Assembly: GCA_011763485.2 (NCBI GenBank)
Contig: JAANSK020150010.1
Location: 1 to 25,710 of the forward strand
DNA: 25,710 nucleotides
Source: Isoetes engelmannii
Lineage: Eukaryota; Streptophyta; Lycopodiopsida; Isoetales; Isoetaceae
Direction of reading: 5' to 3'
Part shown: piece by piece, positions 10,441 to 20,132 of the stretch
Layout of the letters: every line of letters begins with the position of its first letter
Position numbering within the stretch: position 1 is the stretch's first letter
Made by a program: the position numbers and the translations under genes
Notes under the pieces: model-generated
What the model saw: only the letters and a program-made list of their open reading frames with translations
What the model was told of the DNA's origin: nothing
Database searches by the model: none

Positions 10441-12068
10441 CAAAATGAAAGCTACAAAAAAACAATCGATCCCTGCAAGAAGACAAAAAGAGGTCAAACT
10501 CTTCAATTCTTCAATTTCAGGTCCCAAACCTGGGCATCTTCAGGTTAGGTACTCATGGGAACATTAGATGGCCCTTGATATGACCTTTGAAAAACCTTTA
10601 GGTTTTTCCCTCATGGGAAACAGTCCTAAGGGCAAAGGGTCATAAGGTGTTTGGCTCTTATGTTGTGTAGTTGGTGTCAATCACCGGGCAGTATCACAGA
10701 TAGCACAAACTTGGATAGGCCAAGCAACTCCGAGTCTTCACAGAAGGATTCGGTCTTCTGACTGGCAGTCCTTCAGATGAATCTATTTCGTTTCGACCTC
10801 TCTCCTAATGCCACAATAGCCCTGCTTTTTTGATGGTCATAAAATTCCAACGGATCTGCTTCAGATCCAACCCTCTAAATGCAGCACAGATACGGCAATT
10901 ATATCGGTGCTCCTGATCTCAGTCAAAACGCCCCTCAGTTATTAACTCCAGCAAGTATGCTTCTCATGCAGCAGACTTCTCGACTCTGCTTCTTCACTCT
11001 GATCAAGGATTCGACTCCTGCAAGATCTGAAATTCCTTCGACCAAACAGATCCGAAAGATCTAATCCTGCCTCCCGATTCTGCGTCTCCAACATGTAAGC
11101 GATTATCCCAATTCTTCTTGCATTCAGGCCATTTTTATCACTCCTTTTCAACTCTGTTCTTGCCCTGATTCACATGTTTTGCCAATCTTGGCTTTTTGGC
11201 ATTTATTGTTTTACATGGCACATGTCTTCTTGTAAAGGCTACATGTTTCAACACCCCCCTTTAGCCTTTACAATCCATGACTCCTACCTGACTTTTGGGA
11301 CTTAGCAACTTGGGTTGAGAGAGAGATTTTGTAAAAATGTCAGTCTTTTGCAATTTTGTGGGAATATAGGCCACATCTATTTCTCCCTTTTCTACTTCAT
11401 CACGTATAAAATGATGGTGTTCATGAATGATGGACCGGATTTTTTGTCATTGCCACGCAACTTTTATTATCGTAATGTAGCATGGTAGCACCTGTTAACT
11501 GACATCCCAACGCTTTGAGCATTCTACGTCCAAATTACTTCAGAGGCCGCCTGCGATACTGCCACATATCTGCTTCAACGCTAGACTTGGCTACGCATTC
11601 TTTTTTTTTACAACCCCAGGATATTGCTGCATCGCCTAGTTTGCATACAAAGCCCGAAGTCGACTTTCTATCATCTAGATCTCCTCCCCATTCTGCATCG
11701 GCATAGCCCGTTAAGTTTCTTTCTTCACTCTTGGTGAAGCAAATGCCATGATGCAAAGTACCCTTCAAATATCTCAAAACCCTTTTGGCCACTATCCAAT
11801 GCTCTCTTCCTGGATCATTGCAAAAATGACTAAGCAAGTTAACTGCATAGGCGATATCTGGCCTCGTACTATTGGCAATGTGTAATAGCGAGCCTATCAG
11901 CGCACGATACGACACCCTTTCCATTTCCCTTCGTTCAAACAGATTTTTCAGACACATCTTACTGCAAATCTTCATGCCTGGTACAAGGGGTGTTCTTGCT
12001 ATATTACAATCCGCCATTATGTATCGAATCAACGCTTTTTTTATATTCTGCTCGACTAGTTGTGTCAT
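10440..12068 (-). mobile_element. Ty1/Copia retrotransposon 3' end
   Basis: A minus-strand frame at 12068-11535 carries the Copia reverse transcriptase tail and RNase H: SYRALIGSLLHIANSTRPDI, SHFCNDPGREHW, VLRYLKGTLHHGI, GYADAEWGGDLDDRKSTSGF and AAISWGCKKK. A purine tract (AAAGGGGGG, about 11254-11262) then directly precedes an LTR starting TGTTGAAACATGTAGCC at 11253. The 5' part of the element is missing beyond about 12068 and the coding remnant is broken. The LTR's outer end is not certain; about 10440 is an estimate. Confidence 0.85.
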
Positions 12069-12468
12069 TTGGGTTAGTCCCTAGTCTTTCTGGCACTCGT
12101 GCGGATCATCATGGCGGGGCAATTGCAACTTCAATGACTGCAGTATCCTAAGATTTAGTCTGGGCTCATGGGCATTGGTGTCCTGCCTCGTCTCATGCTC
12201 GTTACATTCTTCCTAGCATCAAGGAGCGCCTTACGGTCTCTCGTAGCCTCGATTTGTGATGGTATTTGAGGTAAGTTCCTCTTTGTGTCGGATGATGATA
12301 TTTGTGCATACAGATCTTTCCCTAAAATGCTATAGTCCTCTTCTTATATAGAAGATAACCATCATTTTAGGGAAAGGGACGCCAGTTTTTGGCATCAGTT
12401 CTTCTTTCGGATCCAAGCCTTTTGTGGCATACACTTTCTATAGCGCATGCCTCCTATGACCCCTTTTA
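12069..12468. other. Short gap between Copia and Gypsy fragments
   Basis: No gene is recognised. It contains a perfect 13-bp inverted repeat TTTCCCTAAAATG / CATTTTAGGGAAA at 12317-12329 and 12363-12375, separated by 33 bp that include TTCTTATATAGAAG. Confidence 0.6.
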
Positions 12469-13823
12469 TGTGACGACCATACCATATTATACCATATATA
12501 CAATATGGTCGTCACATGGACCATGCGCATGGCTGACACCTGGCCCAATCTCGCCCACTGGAGTGGCATGATCTTGACCGTAGGAGCAGATATTCTTTGC
12601 CAGATCTTAGCGTACACATTCTGTATTTTTTGTACGTAGCCTCCGTGTATTTCGGTTAGGTTCATGACAGTTTGAACCGGAATCCCATTACCGGTTCTGG
12701 TCTGCTCGAAGCTCGTCAGTGGGTCAGCTTGGGAAGATCGCACTTGCACCTGCTCGGAGCTTGCCTGCTCTGACAGCTTTGGAAGATCGCAGCTGCGATT
12801 GCTCTGACCAAGTAGGTGTTCTCTTTTGTATTGTCTTGCTCCTCAGGATCGCGATGGTGATCCTGCTAGGCATGTTTAATTTGAAAGAGTTTTTTTGGTT
12901 GCTTTGCTCTTTAGGATCGCGGTCGCGAGATCCTCTTTAACAGTTTTTGTGTGGAAAAAAAAAGAAAAAAAATTGTTATGCTCTGCTCACCAAGATCGCC
13001 AAGGCGATCCTTTTGAGCAATTCCCAGTTCATTCTTGGTATTCTCAGTCCTTATGGGGGAAATTTCACCTTTACACAGCAATTGCAGCAGCTCGCTTAGA
13101 TATGCCAGCAGTTACAGCAAGATAACCAGGAGCTCAGGGAGCGTATAGCTTCCAATGAGGCAGCCTCTAGTTCGCGGTTGAGACCCTCAAAGCCTAAGAT
13201 CAGTTTGCCAAAAAAAGTTTGATGGCACTCGGTCCAAGCTTCGTGGGTTTTTGAACCAAATCCGGCTCGTAATCCAGCTTCATCCCCATAGGTACCCCAC
13301 AGGCCAGGAGCAAGTAGGGTTGGTCGGGCCTCTTCTCACAGGGCCAGCTCTTAGTTGGTTTGCTCCTTTGTTGGAGAAGCAAGCTCCGGTGCTACAAAAT
13401 TTTGTTGCCTTCACAGCTGAGCTCGAGGCATGTTTTGGGAATACGGATCGGCAATGGACAACAATTACCAAGCTCAGTAACCTCAGGCAAGGTTCACGCC
13501 CAGCGTCAGTTTATGCATCTGAGTTCCGCCAGATTGCAATTGACACTGCTATGGACGATGTTGCCCTTCGAGACTGTTTTCGAAGGGGCTTGCATGAGGA
13601 TGTCAAAGATATGTTGTTAAGCATGGAGGATCCACAGAACTTAGGGGAAGCTATCAAGTTTGCGGTTCATTGTGACAACCGCCTTTTTGAGCGTAGGCAA
13701 GAAAGGCGGCATCAGCTTGTGTCCCCAGCTCCACAAACCCCACTGGTCACGGCATGTGGCATACAACTGGTCCTATGCAGCCTTGGCACTCCCTGCTTGG
13801 CACTCTCTGATGCCTCTACTTGA
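12469..13823 (+). mobile_element. Ty3/Gypsy fragment: LTR start, leader and gag
   Basis: The fragment starts TGTGACGACCATA at 12469 and shares its first 120 bp with the LTR at 4943, including the terminal palindrome (12469-12516). The LTR appears incomplete: no TATA block follows. A leader with several GATCGC hairpins runs to about 13010. A gag reading follows at about 13040-13740 with a retrotransposon gag signature (GPALSWFAPLLEKQAP, then FRQIAIDTAMDD and RDCFRRGLHEDVKDML). No protease or pol follows, and the gag is broken at a few places. It is related to, but not continuous with, the element at 2870-5250. Confidence 0.8.
12730..13011 (+). repeat. Cluster of GATCGC hairpins in the Gypsy leader
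   Basis: Four short palindromic units recur at roughly 60-80 bp: GATCGCAGCTGCGATT near 12785, GGATCGCGATGGTGATCC near 12846, GGATCGCGGTCGCGAGATCC near 12913 and AGATCGCCAAGGCGATCC near 12993. A half-unit (GAAGATCGCACTTGC) lies near 12735. Each follows a GCTCTG or GCTCC word. The region is between the LTR and gag. Confidence 0.65.
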
Positions 13824-13966
13824 GCAATGAGATTATCATCTAGATATCTCATCAATCGATTTCTTGCTTCCCAATCTCGCTGCAACTATTTCAGCAGAGC
13901 TTGTCTATCACTTGGTTCCCCTACGCTGCCAGTCTGGGTAGCTCCTTTCACAATCTGAACAACTGT
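13795..13966 (-). other. Possible coding scrap of unknown origin
   Basis: On the minus strand this stretch reads mostly open, with a charged helical sequence (LQRDWEARNRLMRYLDDNL, then AQVEASESAKQ). It looks like part of a coiled coil, but it is too short and interrupted to assign. It abuts the end of the Gypsy gag fragment on the opposite strand and may be part of another old element. Confidence 0.25.
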
Positions 13967-14214
13967 TAGAAGTTCAACTTTTAGAACATTGGCTTCCGGA
14001 CTTAGAAACAATGTGCCATAGGCCTTTCTCATAAAGCTTTCCTCTAACCTTTATGAACAAAGTGAAACGCATTTGCATGCGTGAGCTTCTTAATTCTTCC
14101 CATAGCTTGATCGATCTAATTCTCCCTTTGACCGACCCGATCCGATACCATAGTGAATACAAACGTAATTCACAAGGCAAAAGAAGTTTTTTTATTAAAA
14201 TTTGAACTGCACTT

Positions 14215-14382
14215 ATACATGAAATGGTGAAATATAAATAGCAGGCCCTCACCGCCATGCTAAACTCCGAGAGCTAACAATGCTAAACTCTGGGAGCTAA
14301 CAAAGGATACATGAAATGAAATGGTGAAATATAAATAGCCGGCCCTCACCGCCATGCTAAACTCCGGGAGCTAACAAAGGAT
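14215..14382. repeat. Local tandem duplication, about 70-bp unit
   Basis: Copy 1 (14215-14280) and copy 2 (14307-14382) share ATACATGAAATG...GGTGAAATATAAATAGC(A/C)GGCCCTCACCGCCATGCTAAACTCCG(A/G)GAGCTAACAA. Between them lies a third partial copy of the last 26 bp (14281-14306). The copies are nearly identical, so the duplication is recent. Confidence 0.85.
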
Positions 14383-14696
14383 CTGCCTATTAAACGACAT
14401 ACCTAATTAAGCAACAAATACACCTTGTTGACAAGTCTCTGATTGCAGTAATTGCAATAAGATTAACCACAACCCACCATACGTTGAGAATCTACGGGGA
14501 CCACCTAACCTTTTCGGTGGGTTCTGCTGCGATCTCATAATTCGTCGTGGGTCAGACATACCATCTTCCAGAAGCAAAGAAGATACGTAAGCGAGTTTTT
14601 GGCATTTTGAACCACTGCTCAATGGTAGAAAAGAACATTCTTGAAATGTCAAAATCTGTTTTGCATCACAAAGAAAAGATAATCTTCTTAAGGAAA

Positions 14697-14896
14697 TAGT
14701 ATTTCAGCTACTCTATAACTGGTATTGCAGTAGTTGGAAATTAAAGCTTTTGTAGCAGAAAATATAGCACAAGATCCTCAGATGTTGGAGTGGATGCATT
14801 AGTATTTCAGACATTCAATAATTGGTATTGCACTCATTGCAAAGAAAAGCAAATAATACAGCAGCAAAGCATTCAGATGTTCGAACGGATGCATTA
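14697..14896. repeat. Diverged tandem duplication, about 100-bp unit
   Basis: Two units (14697-14799 and 14800-14894) share the order TAGTATTTCAG, a TGGTATTGCA block, a CAGATGTT block and GGATGCATTAGTAT, with many differences between them. A third unit start follows at 14895. The divergence suggests an older duplication than the one at 14215. Confidence 0.6.
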
Positions 14897-15153
14897 GTAT
14901 CGTTCTCAGCATTTTGTAAACATGCAACTCTAATTCTGAATAGGCAGAATTGTCCATGGGGGTATTATCTTCCTCCTTTTGCTAATCATGTAGGTTTGAC
15001 AACATCAGCATTAATATACAAGCAGCATGAGACTAACATAAGGCTGCATGCAGGAGGCTGTATACACTAAAAAGTTGGGTCTGCTCAGTTGCTGCTAGTG
15101 GGGAGTTTAGCAGCCTAATATAATATTTGACAAACCCTTTGGAGATATATGTA

Positions 15154-16686
15154 TCATATGTTCCAAGCTGATAAAGCATGGGTGATATAACCTTTCCAGC
15201 CAAGGAGGAGCCAACCTTGGTCTGTTCCTGAGTAGAATGGTTTTTGATATGAGCTCAGGATATCCTCAAATCTCTTCAATGTGCTAACACCAGGAGGCAA
15301 CACTTGAAACCCTTCACCTGCCAAACGGTTGTGCCAGCACCTGTATGTTTCAAACCTCTCAGTTCTCTCCAATCCCTCATACCCCACCACATTTATAATC
15401 TGCCTGCCAAATCTGAACTGTTCAAGCATGTCCCTTTCTACTCTATCCCCCAAGCAAGTTTCAAACATGTCATAGATGGTGGCATAGTATGGTAATATTT
15501 CTACCAGTCTATTCATGAAAACCGGTGCAGTCGCTGCAATATTTTCGATGGCTATTGTAAATAGCTTAGGCTTCATGCTTGCCACCTGCTTGATCCAATG
15601 TTTTCTAGGACTCTCTGGAATCAAGGTCTCTTCTACCAAATTATGGCTATTTCTTAATGAATTTACAATTAATACTTCTCCGACTCGAAGATTTAAATCC
15701 CCTGCTTGGATGTGGTCATACCTGTCTTCAATTGCATGAACTTTAAGATTGACACCTTTGCACACTGCATATCGGGTTAATCTGGTCCTTATTTCTTCCA
15801 TTCTCTTCATGGCATCTCCATGGGAAGGGCAATCTATCAAAGTTAGGCGCATTTCAAATGGGCCACCGGGACGATTACCGATATCTCGAATAAGAGATGG
15901 CCATTGAAAGCCATACCCATGGCTGCCATCATAATCTACAACATGAATTTTGTTGGATCCCTCACAAGCTTTTAGAATAGCCTGATTAGCAAAGAGAAAG
16001 GGTAATCTGTAAATGGGGAATACCTCAGCTGATTCTTTTAAAAATTTTAATTTTTCTTGCAATGAAAGATTGCAGTTGACAGGATCAGGAGCAGAACCAT
16101 AGATTCGTGCAACTAAGCCCTCCACAAAGGCATACACCAGACGTTGTGTAGCATTTCCGGTTGGAGAAGTTTGTTGGATTAGGGTTTGAATGACAGGCAT
16201 GGCCTCTGTTAGATGCCCTTTAGATACCAGCCAAGCAGAATGCAACAACATTTCTATAAGCTCAGGATTTGGCAGCCCTAGTTTGTGTACTACATGCTCA
16301 AAGGCCCTGCCACTAGGACTACCATGGCTAAAAAAATTCTCATTAAAATTACTGAATCCAGAAGCCTGAGCATATGATAACAAGTGATCAGAATTAAAAA
16401 AAGCACTCTCACCTACCGATTCAAAGCCCGAAAGAGCATCAGGGCAAACAAGCTCTTGAAGCTCCTGAAGTATCTTGTCAGAGGACTCTAATTCCTGTTG
16501 AGAAAATGTGTGAGGCGCATCATCTTCTTCCAGCAACACGGATGCTATACAAACCAATTTTTGGCCATCTTGGTCCGGTACTGAGATTCTTTGCTGCTGC
16601 AGAGCATTTGGAAAAGATTTGGAGAGTTGGGATTGAAGCCAAGCTTGGCGCAACAAGGACGCCAAGCGAGAGTTAACTTCTACCAT
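15154..16686 (-). CDS. Intronless GRAS-domain transcriptional regulator, LISCL-like
   Basis: Complete 510-residue single-exon frame. The ATG has a good context (CTACCATGG) and an in-frame TGA lies 9 bp upstream, so this start is firm. The C-terminal GRAS domain spans about residues 142-508. The leucine-rich region I begins near LLHSAWLVSKG (147-157), and the VHIID-like core is IHVVDYDGSHGYGFQWPSLI (247-266). RPGGPFEMRLTLID follows at 272-285, VNSLRNSHNLVEET with SPR at 341-361, and a PFYRE region at 373-436. The SAW end is WLLLGWKGYITHALSAW (492-508). The ending and the QRLVYAFVEGL block (181-191) resemble the LISCL (SCL9/14/33) branch. The N-terminus (1-140) is acidic in parts and variable, as is usual. 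GRAS proteins act in the nucleus as co-regulators of transcription. The exact subfamily and target process are not determinable here. Confidence 0.95.
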   Translation of the reverse strand: MVEVNSRLASLLRQAWLQSQLSKSFPNALQQQRISVPDQDGQKLVCIASVLLEEDDAPHTFSQQELESSDKILQELQELVCPDALSGFESVGESAFFNSDHLLSYAQASGFSNFNENFFSHGSPSGRAFEHVVHKLGLPNPELIEMLLHSAWLVSKGHLTEAMPVIQTLIQQTSPTGNATQRLVYAFVEGLVARIYGSAPDPVNCNLSLQEKLKFLKESAEVFPIYRLPFLFANQAILKACEGSNKIHVVDYDGSHGYGFQWPSLIRDIGNRPGGPFEMRLTLIDCPSHGDAMKRMEEIRTRLTRYAVCKGVNLKVHAIEDRYDHIQAGDLNLRVGEVLIVNSLRNSHNLVEETLIPESPRKHWIKQVASMKPKLFTIAIENIAATAPVFMNRLVEILPYYATIYDMFETCLGDRVERDMLEQFRFGRQIINVVGYEGLERTERFETYRCWHNRLAGEGFQVLPPGVSTLKRFEDILSSYQKPFYSGTDQGWLLLGWKGYITHALSAWNI

Positions 16687-17422
16687 GGTAGGAATTCAGG
16701 CTCAATTTCGAGTTGGCCCTTGCGAATATGTACTGTTGTTTCAGGGAGCTGCAAGGAAATACCCATCACATGTTCTTTGACGTAAGAAATTGGTTTTCTT
16801 TTATTTTGACTCAAACACTATTTGCTCCTCCTATTTTGAAACCTGAACTACCTAAATTAAACAATACTTGGTTATCCATAGAACCAAAATATTCTTCTAT
16901 TTTGACCAAGACCTCCCATGGCGTGGGAACACCTGGTCTCAAGCATCCAAATAAGCCTTCAATTCAAACTAGAATTCTATTCAATGGTCCATTTGATTTA
17001 TGCCATGGATAACCCATCTGGCTCCGAGAAAGGCTATCCACCTCTCTCGTATACAATATCTAGCTACAAGGCTTCTATTCATTGGTTCATTTGTTCCAAG
17101 CCATGGCACAATCACCTGCTTGAGGATCATACAAACTGGTCAATGAAATATATTTACCACGTGCAATACTGAATGTCAGTGGAAGACCCCCAACAACCTC
17201 TAGTAGCCCCATGTAGACTAACAACGTTGACGCCAGTTGATGATGAGATTGATGGCGGAGATGACATGCAATTCTTATAGTCATTTATGATTCCGGGGTC
17301 CTTTTTATTCTTTTGCATTTTCTATAGCGGTCTCATTAGTTTGAGTTTGTATTCTGGCCACAAACAGAAGGAGCTACTTATGAAGGATTGCGCTCTAAAT
17401 GGAGTAAATGCATATTGAGTAT
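16687..17422. other. Upstream region of the GRAS gene
   Basis: On the minus strand this is the 5' leader and promoter region of the GRAS gene. I see no clear TATA box, telo-box or other gene. Short plus-strand open frames carry no domain. Confidence 0.5.
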
Positions 17423-17488
17423 AGATAAAGATAAAGATAAACATTTTAACGTCACGCCACTAGGCAGCGTCCAATCGGACATGTGACG
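17423..17488 (-). mobile_element. SINE 3' end fragment
   Basis: On the minus strand GTCACATGTCCGATTGG...CTGCCTAGTGGCGTGAC (about 17451-17484) matches the 3' domain of the SINE at 2430-2645. It is followed by a (TTTATC)n tail at 17423-17440. No A or B box is present, so this is a 5'-truncated copy or a stray 3' end. Confidence 0.55.
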
Positions 17489-17492
17489 ACGG

Positions 17493-17600
17493 TACAAGAG
17501 GGGCCGAAGTCCTGGAACAGTACAAAGGGACCGAAGTCCTGGAACAACAAAAGAGGGACCGAAGTCCTGGAACAACAGAAGAAGGACCGAAGTCCGTGCA
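17493..17600. repeat. Minisatellite, 27-28 bp unit, four copies
   Basis: The word GGACCGAAGTCC (GGGCCGAAGTCC in the first copy) recurs with CCGAAGTCC at 17504, 17531, 17559 and 17587. The first three copies continue TGGAACA(A/G). Spacing is 27, 28 and 28 bp. It abuts the SINE 3' end and lies 3' of the minus-strand LINE-like frame. Confidence 0.85.
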
Positions 17601-17640
17601 CATCAAACTTTTGTGTTATATACATGTTTACAGTTTATTA

Positions 17641-18480
17641 TTATCCATTATCTATGCCATGGATCGTGAGGCCACTGGTCACGAATGATCGCAACCCCTC
17701 CCCTGTACACCGCCCATTTCCGTTGTGATCTCGCTTCCCGTACTTTGCGAAGCTCCTCCCTTCGGCAACTAAGCTGTATTGGCGTAAGGTCTTCCTGTAC
17801 TGAGAAACTGGTATTCCGAAGATGCTGCCATGCTGGAGCACGTGTAATCTGTCTTGCCGTGCTTGAAAGCGGACCAAAATATGGCGTGGTCGGTCTGGCC
17901 GTTGAGCTCCAACCCTGTATGCTGTCTCAATTCCTAGGCATGAAATATGCATGGTATCCGTGAAGAAGCGCTCGGCTTCCTCTCTATCTGACCCGCTGCT
18001 GGACTCAGGGAGTCTCACAATCCTCAAATTCAGGGCTTTGTCCTCCACATTTCCACTATGCTCTGGATCCTGTCTGTGGGGACGACTATCTGAAGGGATG
18101 CCGAACTAGAGGCCTCTGCATAGGATGAAGCTGTCGGCTCTGTCTGTGTGGCAATCTCTGCATAGGATGGGACAACAGTCTGAGTGGCTACGTCCACGAC
18201 TTCTGTGACCAGAGGAGCGTCTGAAGCTGGAGGTGAGCCCACACTGTCCAAAATAGCGGAATGGAGCTCTTCCAGATATGCATACAAGGCAGGCCATGTG
18301 AGCACGGTCTCCTTCGAAATCCACATGCTTCCAAAAATGATTGACAGCGTCCTGATTGGGTAACTGCCTCTCCAACTCAAGTACCTGGAAGACAACTTCT
18401 TGTCTTACATCATCGGTTTTGGATTGGTTGGGTTCAGACCTAGCCCGTTTGCGGGCCTACTCCCACTCTGCCCGAGCCAT
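17641..18480 (-). pseudogene. Degenerate LINE ORF1-like coding region
   Basis: The minus-strand reading starts MARAEWE at 18480. It continues through a charged, helical N-terminal part (LELERQLPNQDAVNHFWKHV near 18300-18375) and a linker rich in Ser, Ala and Thr with SYAE repeats. The last part, 18048-17641, resembles the RNA-binding domain of L1-type ORF1 proteins: ALNLRIVRLPES, AERFFTDTMHI, AYRVGAQRPDRPRHILVRF, then LRQYSLVAEGRSFAKYG. Coding potential moves between two frames and stops occur, so it is not a working gene. No ORF2 is attached, and assignment rests on domain resemblance alone. Confidence 0.5.
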
Positions 18481-19034
18481 CTGTGCCCTGTTGTGATGCA
18501 GGAAGGGAAGGGACTGTATGTTGCGTCCCTGTTGAAAAGGGCATCACAAAAAGAGTGATTCCGGAAAGCAATAATACCTGGGAATTCAACGCTGCCAAAT
18601 CCTAGATTGGCTGCCCGATGAGGAAACCCTAATCCGTTGTTGAAGCGATACCTGGCCGGGACTGATTTGTGATGCTTAGGCGCCACCGCCTTGAATATCA
18701 TCACATTTGGAGGAAAAAACAAGACACTTGTGTTACAAATATAATATATTTTATTCCTTTTTTCTTTTCTTTTTTCTTTTTGAGGACAAAAACAATGTAT
18801 TAATCAAAGGGAAAGATTACAAGGTGTACATATCTCATCTAGCTGCGTAAGCACAAGAAAATGCTTCTGAAACACCAATATCACAAAAAATGGTTCGTCG
18901 CGCAAAACGTATAATAATATGGTGAATTTGCTAAGGTTTCCATATGATTATGTTGGTGTATCTGTTTGTGTATTTATACATAGTATTTCTAGGACGCGCA
19001 CTGTATTCTAAATTTGTTGGGCTCAAAACCTTTG
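18481..19034. other. Gene-free stretch with a pyrimidine-rich run
   Basis: A T/C-rich run lies at about 18740-18781. On the minus strand it follows TTGATTAATACATTG and could be the A-rich tail of another LINE-type 3' end, but no coding part is attached. The minus-strand frame at 18405-18722 is not recognised. Confidence 0.4.
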
Positions 19035-19182
19035 GTGCATGCAAGCTGGTGCATGCACATGCATGCACAAGCAACGTATGCATGCATTGCATGCACTCCT
19101 TGCATTCACGCATTGCATGCACTCCCGGCCTGCATGCACGCAGTGCTTGCAATGCATGCATGCATGCACTAAGGTTGCATGT
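19035..19182. repeat. ATGCATGC-rich alternating purine-pyrimidine tract
   Basis: About 150 bp are dominated by GCATGC, TGCATGCA and CATGCA words, irregularly spaced with TGCATTGCATGCACTCC-type longer repeats inside. The open frames through it on both strands are rich in Cys, Met, His and Ala, which follows from the base pattern. CATGCA is also the core of the plant RY motif. Confidence 0.8.
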
Positions 19183-19387
19183 TGAGCCCCTTCTTAAATT
19201 AAAAAAATGCAAGACACATATGGTTTTTGGCTACTGATTTTTTAGGTTGCCCGAAGGGCATACCCTTTGTAAGGATTAGCCAATAGATATAATGCCGTGA
19301 ATATGCCAAATAGAGGATCGAGATTTCAGGAAAATAGGAATATGCCGGGTATTTTACAAATGAAGGGTGAGTTGATAAGCCCAACTT

Positions 19388-20132
19388 TTCCCGCAAGTTC
19401 AACCGTTGGATAACCCAAAGTTTTTTAGGGCAAGCACAACCGTCGATGCAAACACAACTGCTAGTTGCACATGCATGTGGCGGGAAGAAAGAGGAGGCTT
19501 CAGAGGAATCAGGTCCCTACGGTTCTGCCTTCTCAAGTTCGCTCAGCTCCATTCCGTGGAGCTCCGATGGATCTTTCTGCAAGATTGAAGGTTAATGGGT
19601 GGATTTGCAGTGCTACAAATCCATGGAAAAAAAAACCCGTACGCAAGGGTCGAGTTGTTCTGTCTATTTTCTATTTCTATCTCAGAAGCTTTGGTGGTCA
19701 TATCTTCACCAGATTTTTCTGATTTTGTGCATTCAGTTGTTGCACAGATGGCCGTGTTAGTTTGCAAGCAAGGTCAAAACTGCACAACCTACTGCAAAAA
19801 TAGGGCAAAATCGGCTATGGTGGATTCCAAGAATGCTTTTCCGGCGTGAAAGATTTCAAAGAACTGAATATATCTTTACCAACATGGTAGTTTGAGATGA
19901 TGGGTTCTTCCTTGCCTTGATTCTGCTTATGAACATCTGCTGCATCTGAGCTTGAAATATAACCCTATTTATTTTTTGTGTATGTAAATATTCTTGCTCT
20001 GTTGTTCAAGAAGGAATAGACCGTTCGTTCATTGGGCTTTTCTTATGGCTTCTTAACTTCTCCAGAACTTCTTTATGCATCAAGACTAAGAGCTCCAATG
20101 TTGAAAGGATGTGCATGCAGCTAGAGCGACAG
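19388..20132 (+). other. Possible small host gene with E2F-like sites (tentative)
   Basis: Two E2F-type words lie 90 bp apart (TTTTCCCGC near 19386-19395 and GGCGGGAA near 19481-19488). Downstream are an ATG with a short reading MDLSARLK before a GT (19567-19591) and a 25-bp stretch 19748-19772 (DGRVSLQA) between AG and GT. A 67-bp stretch at 20066-20132 (TSLCIKTKSSNVERMCMQLE) has a strong acceptor (CTTCTTAACTTCTCCAG) and donor (CAG|GTAAAA). The last two join in phase; the first does not. No protein family is recognised. Confidence 0.2.

Larger units (their letters stand above)
13967..15153. other. Downstream flank of the GRAS gene
   Basis: No gene is recognised. The right end is probably the 3' untranslated region of the GRAS gene. 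The stretch contains the two local duplications at 14215-14382 and 14697-14896. Short minus-strand frames (for example 14407-14652) show no domain. Confidence 0.5.

Noticed and set aside
15304-15739. Plus-strand open frames inside the GRAS gene
   Set aside because: They are antisense shadows of the conserved GRAS coding sequence.
18106-18375. Arg/Ser-rich alternative frame in the LINE ORF1-like region
   Set aside because: Its second half reads as an out-of-frame product of the Ser/Ala/Thr-rich linker.
18931-19237. Cys/Met/His-rich open frames on both strands
   Set aside because: They are read through the ATGCATGC tract, and their composition follows from the repeat.
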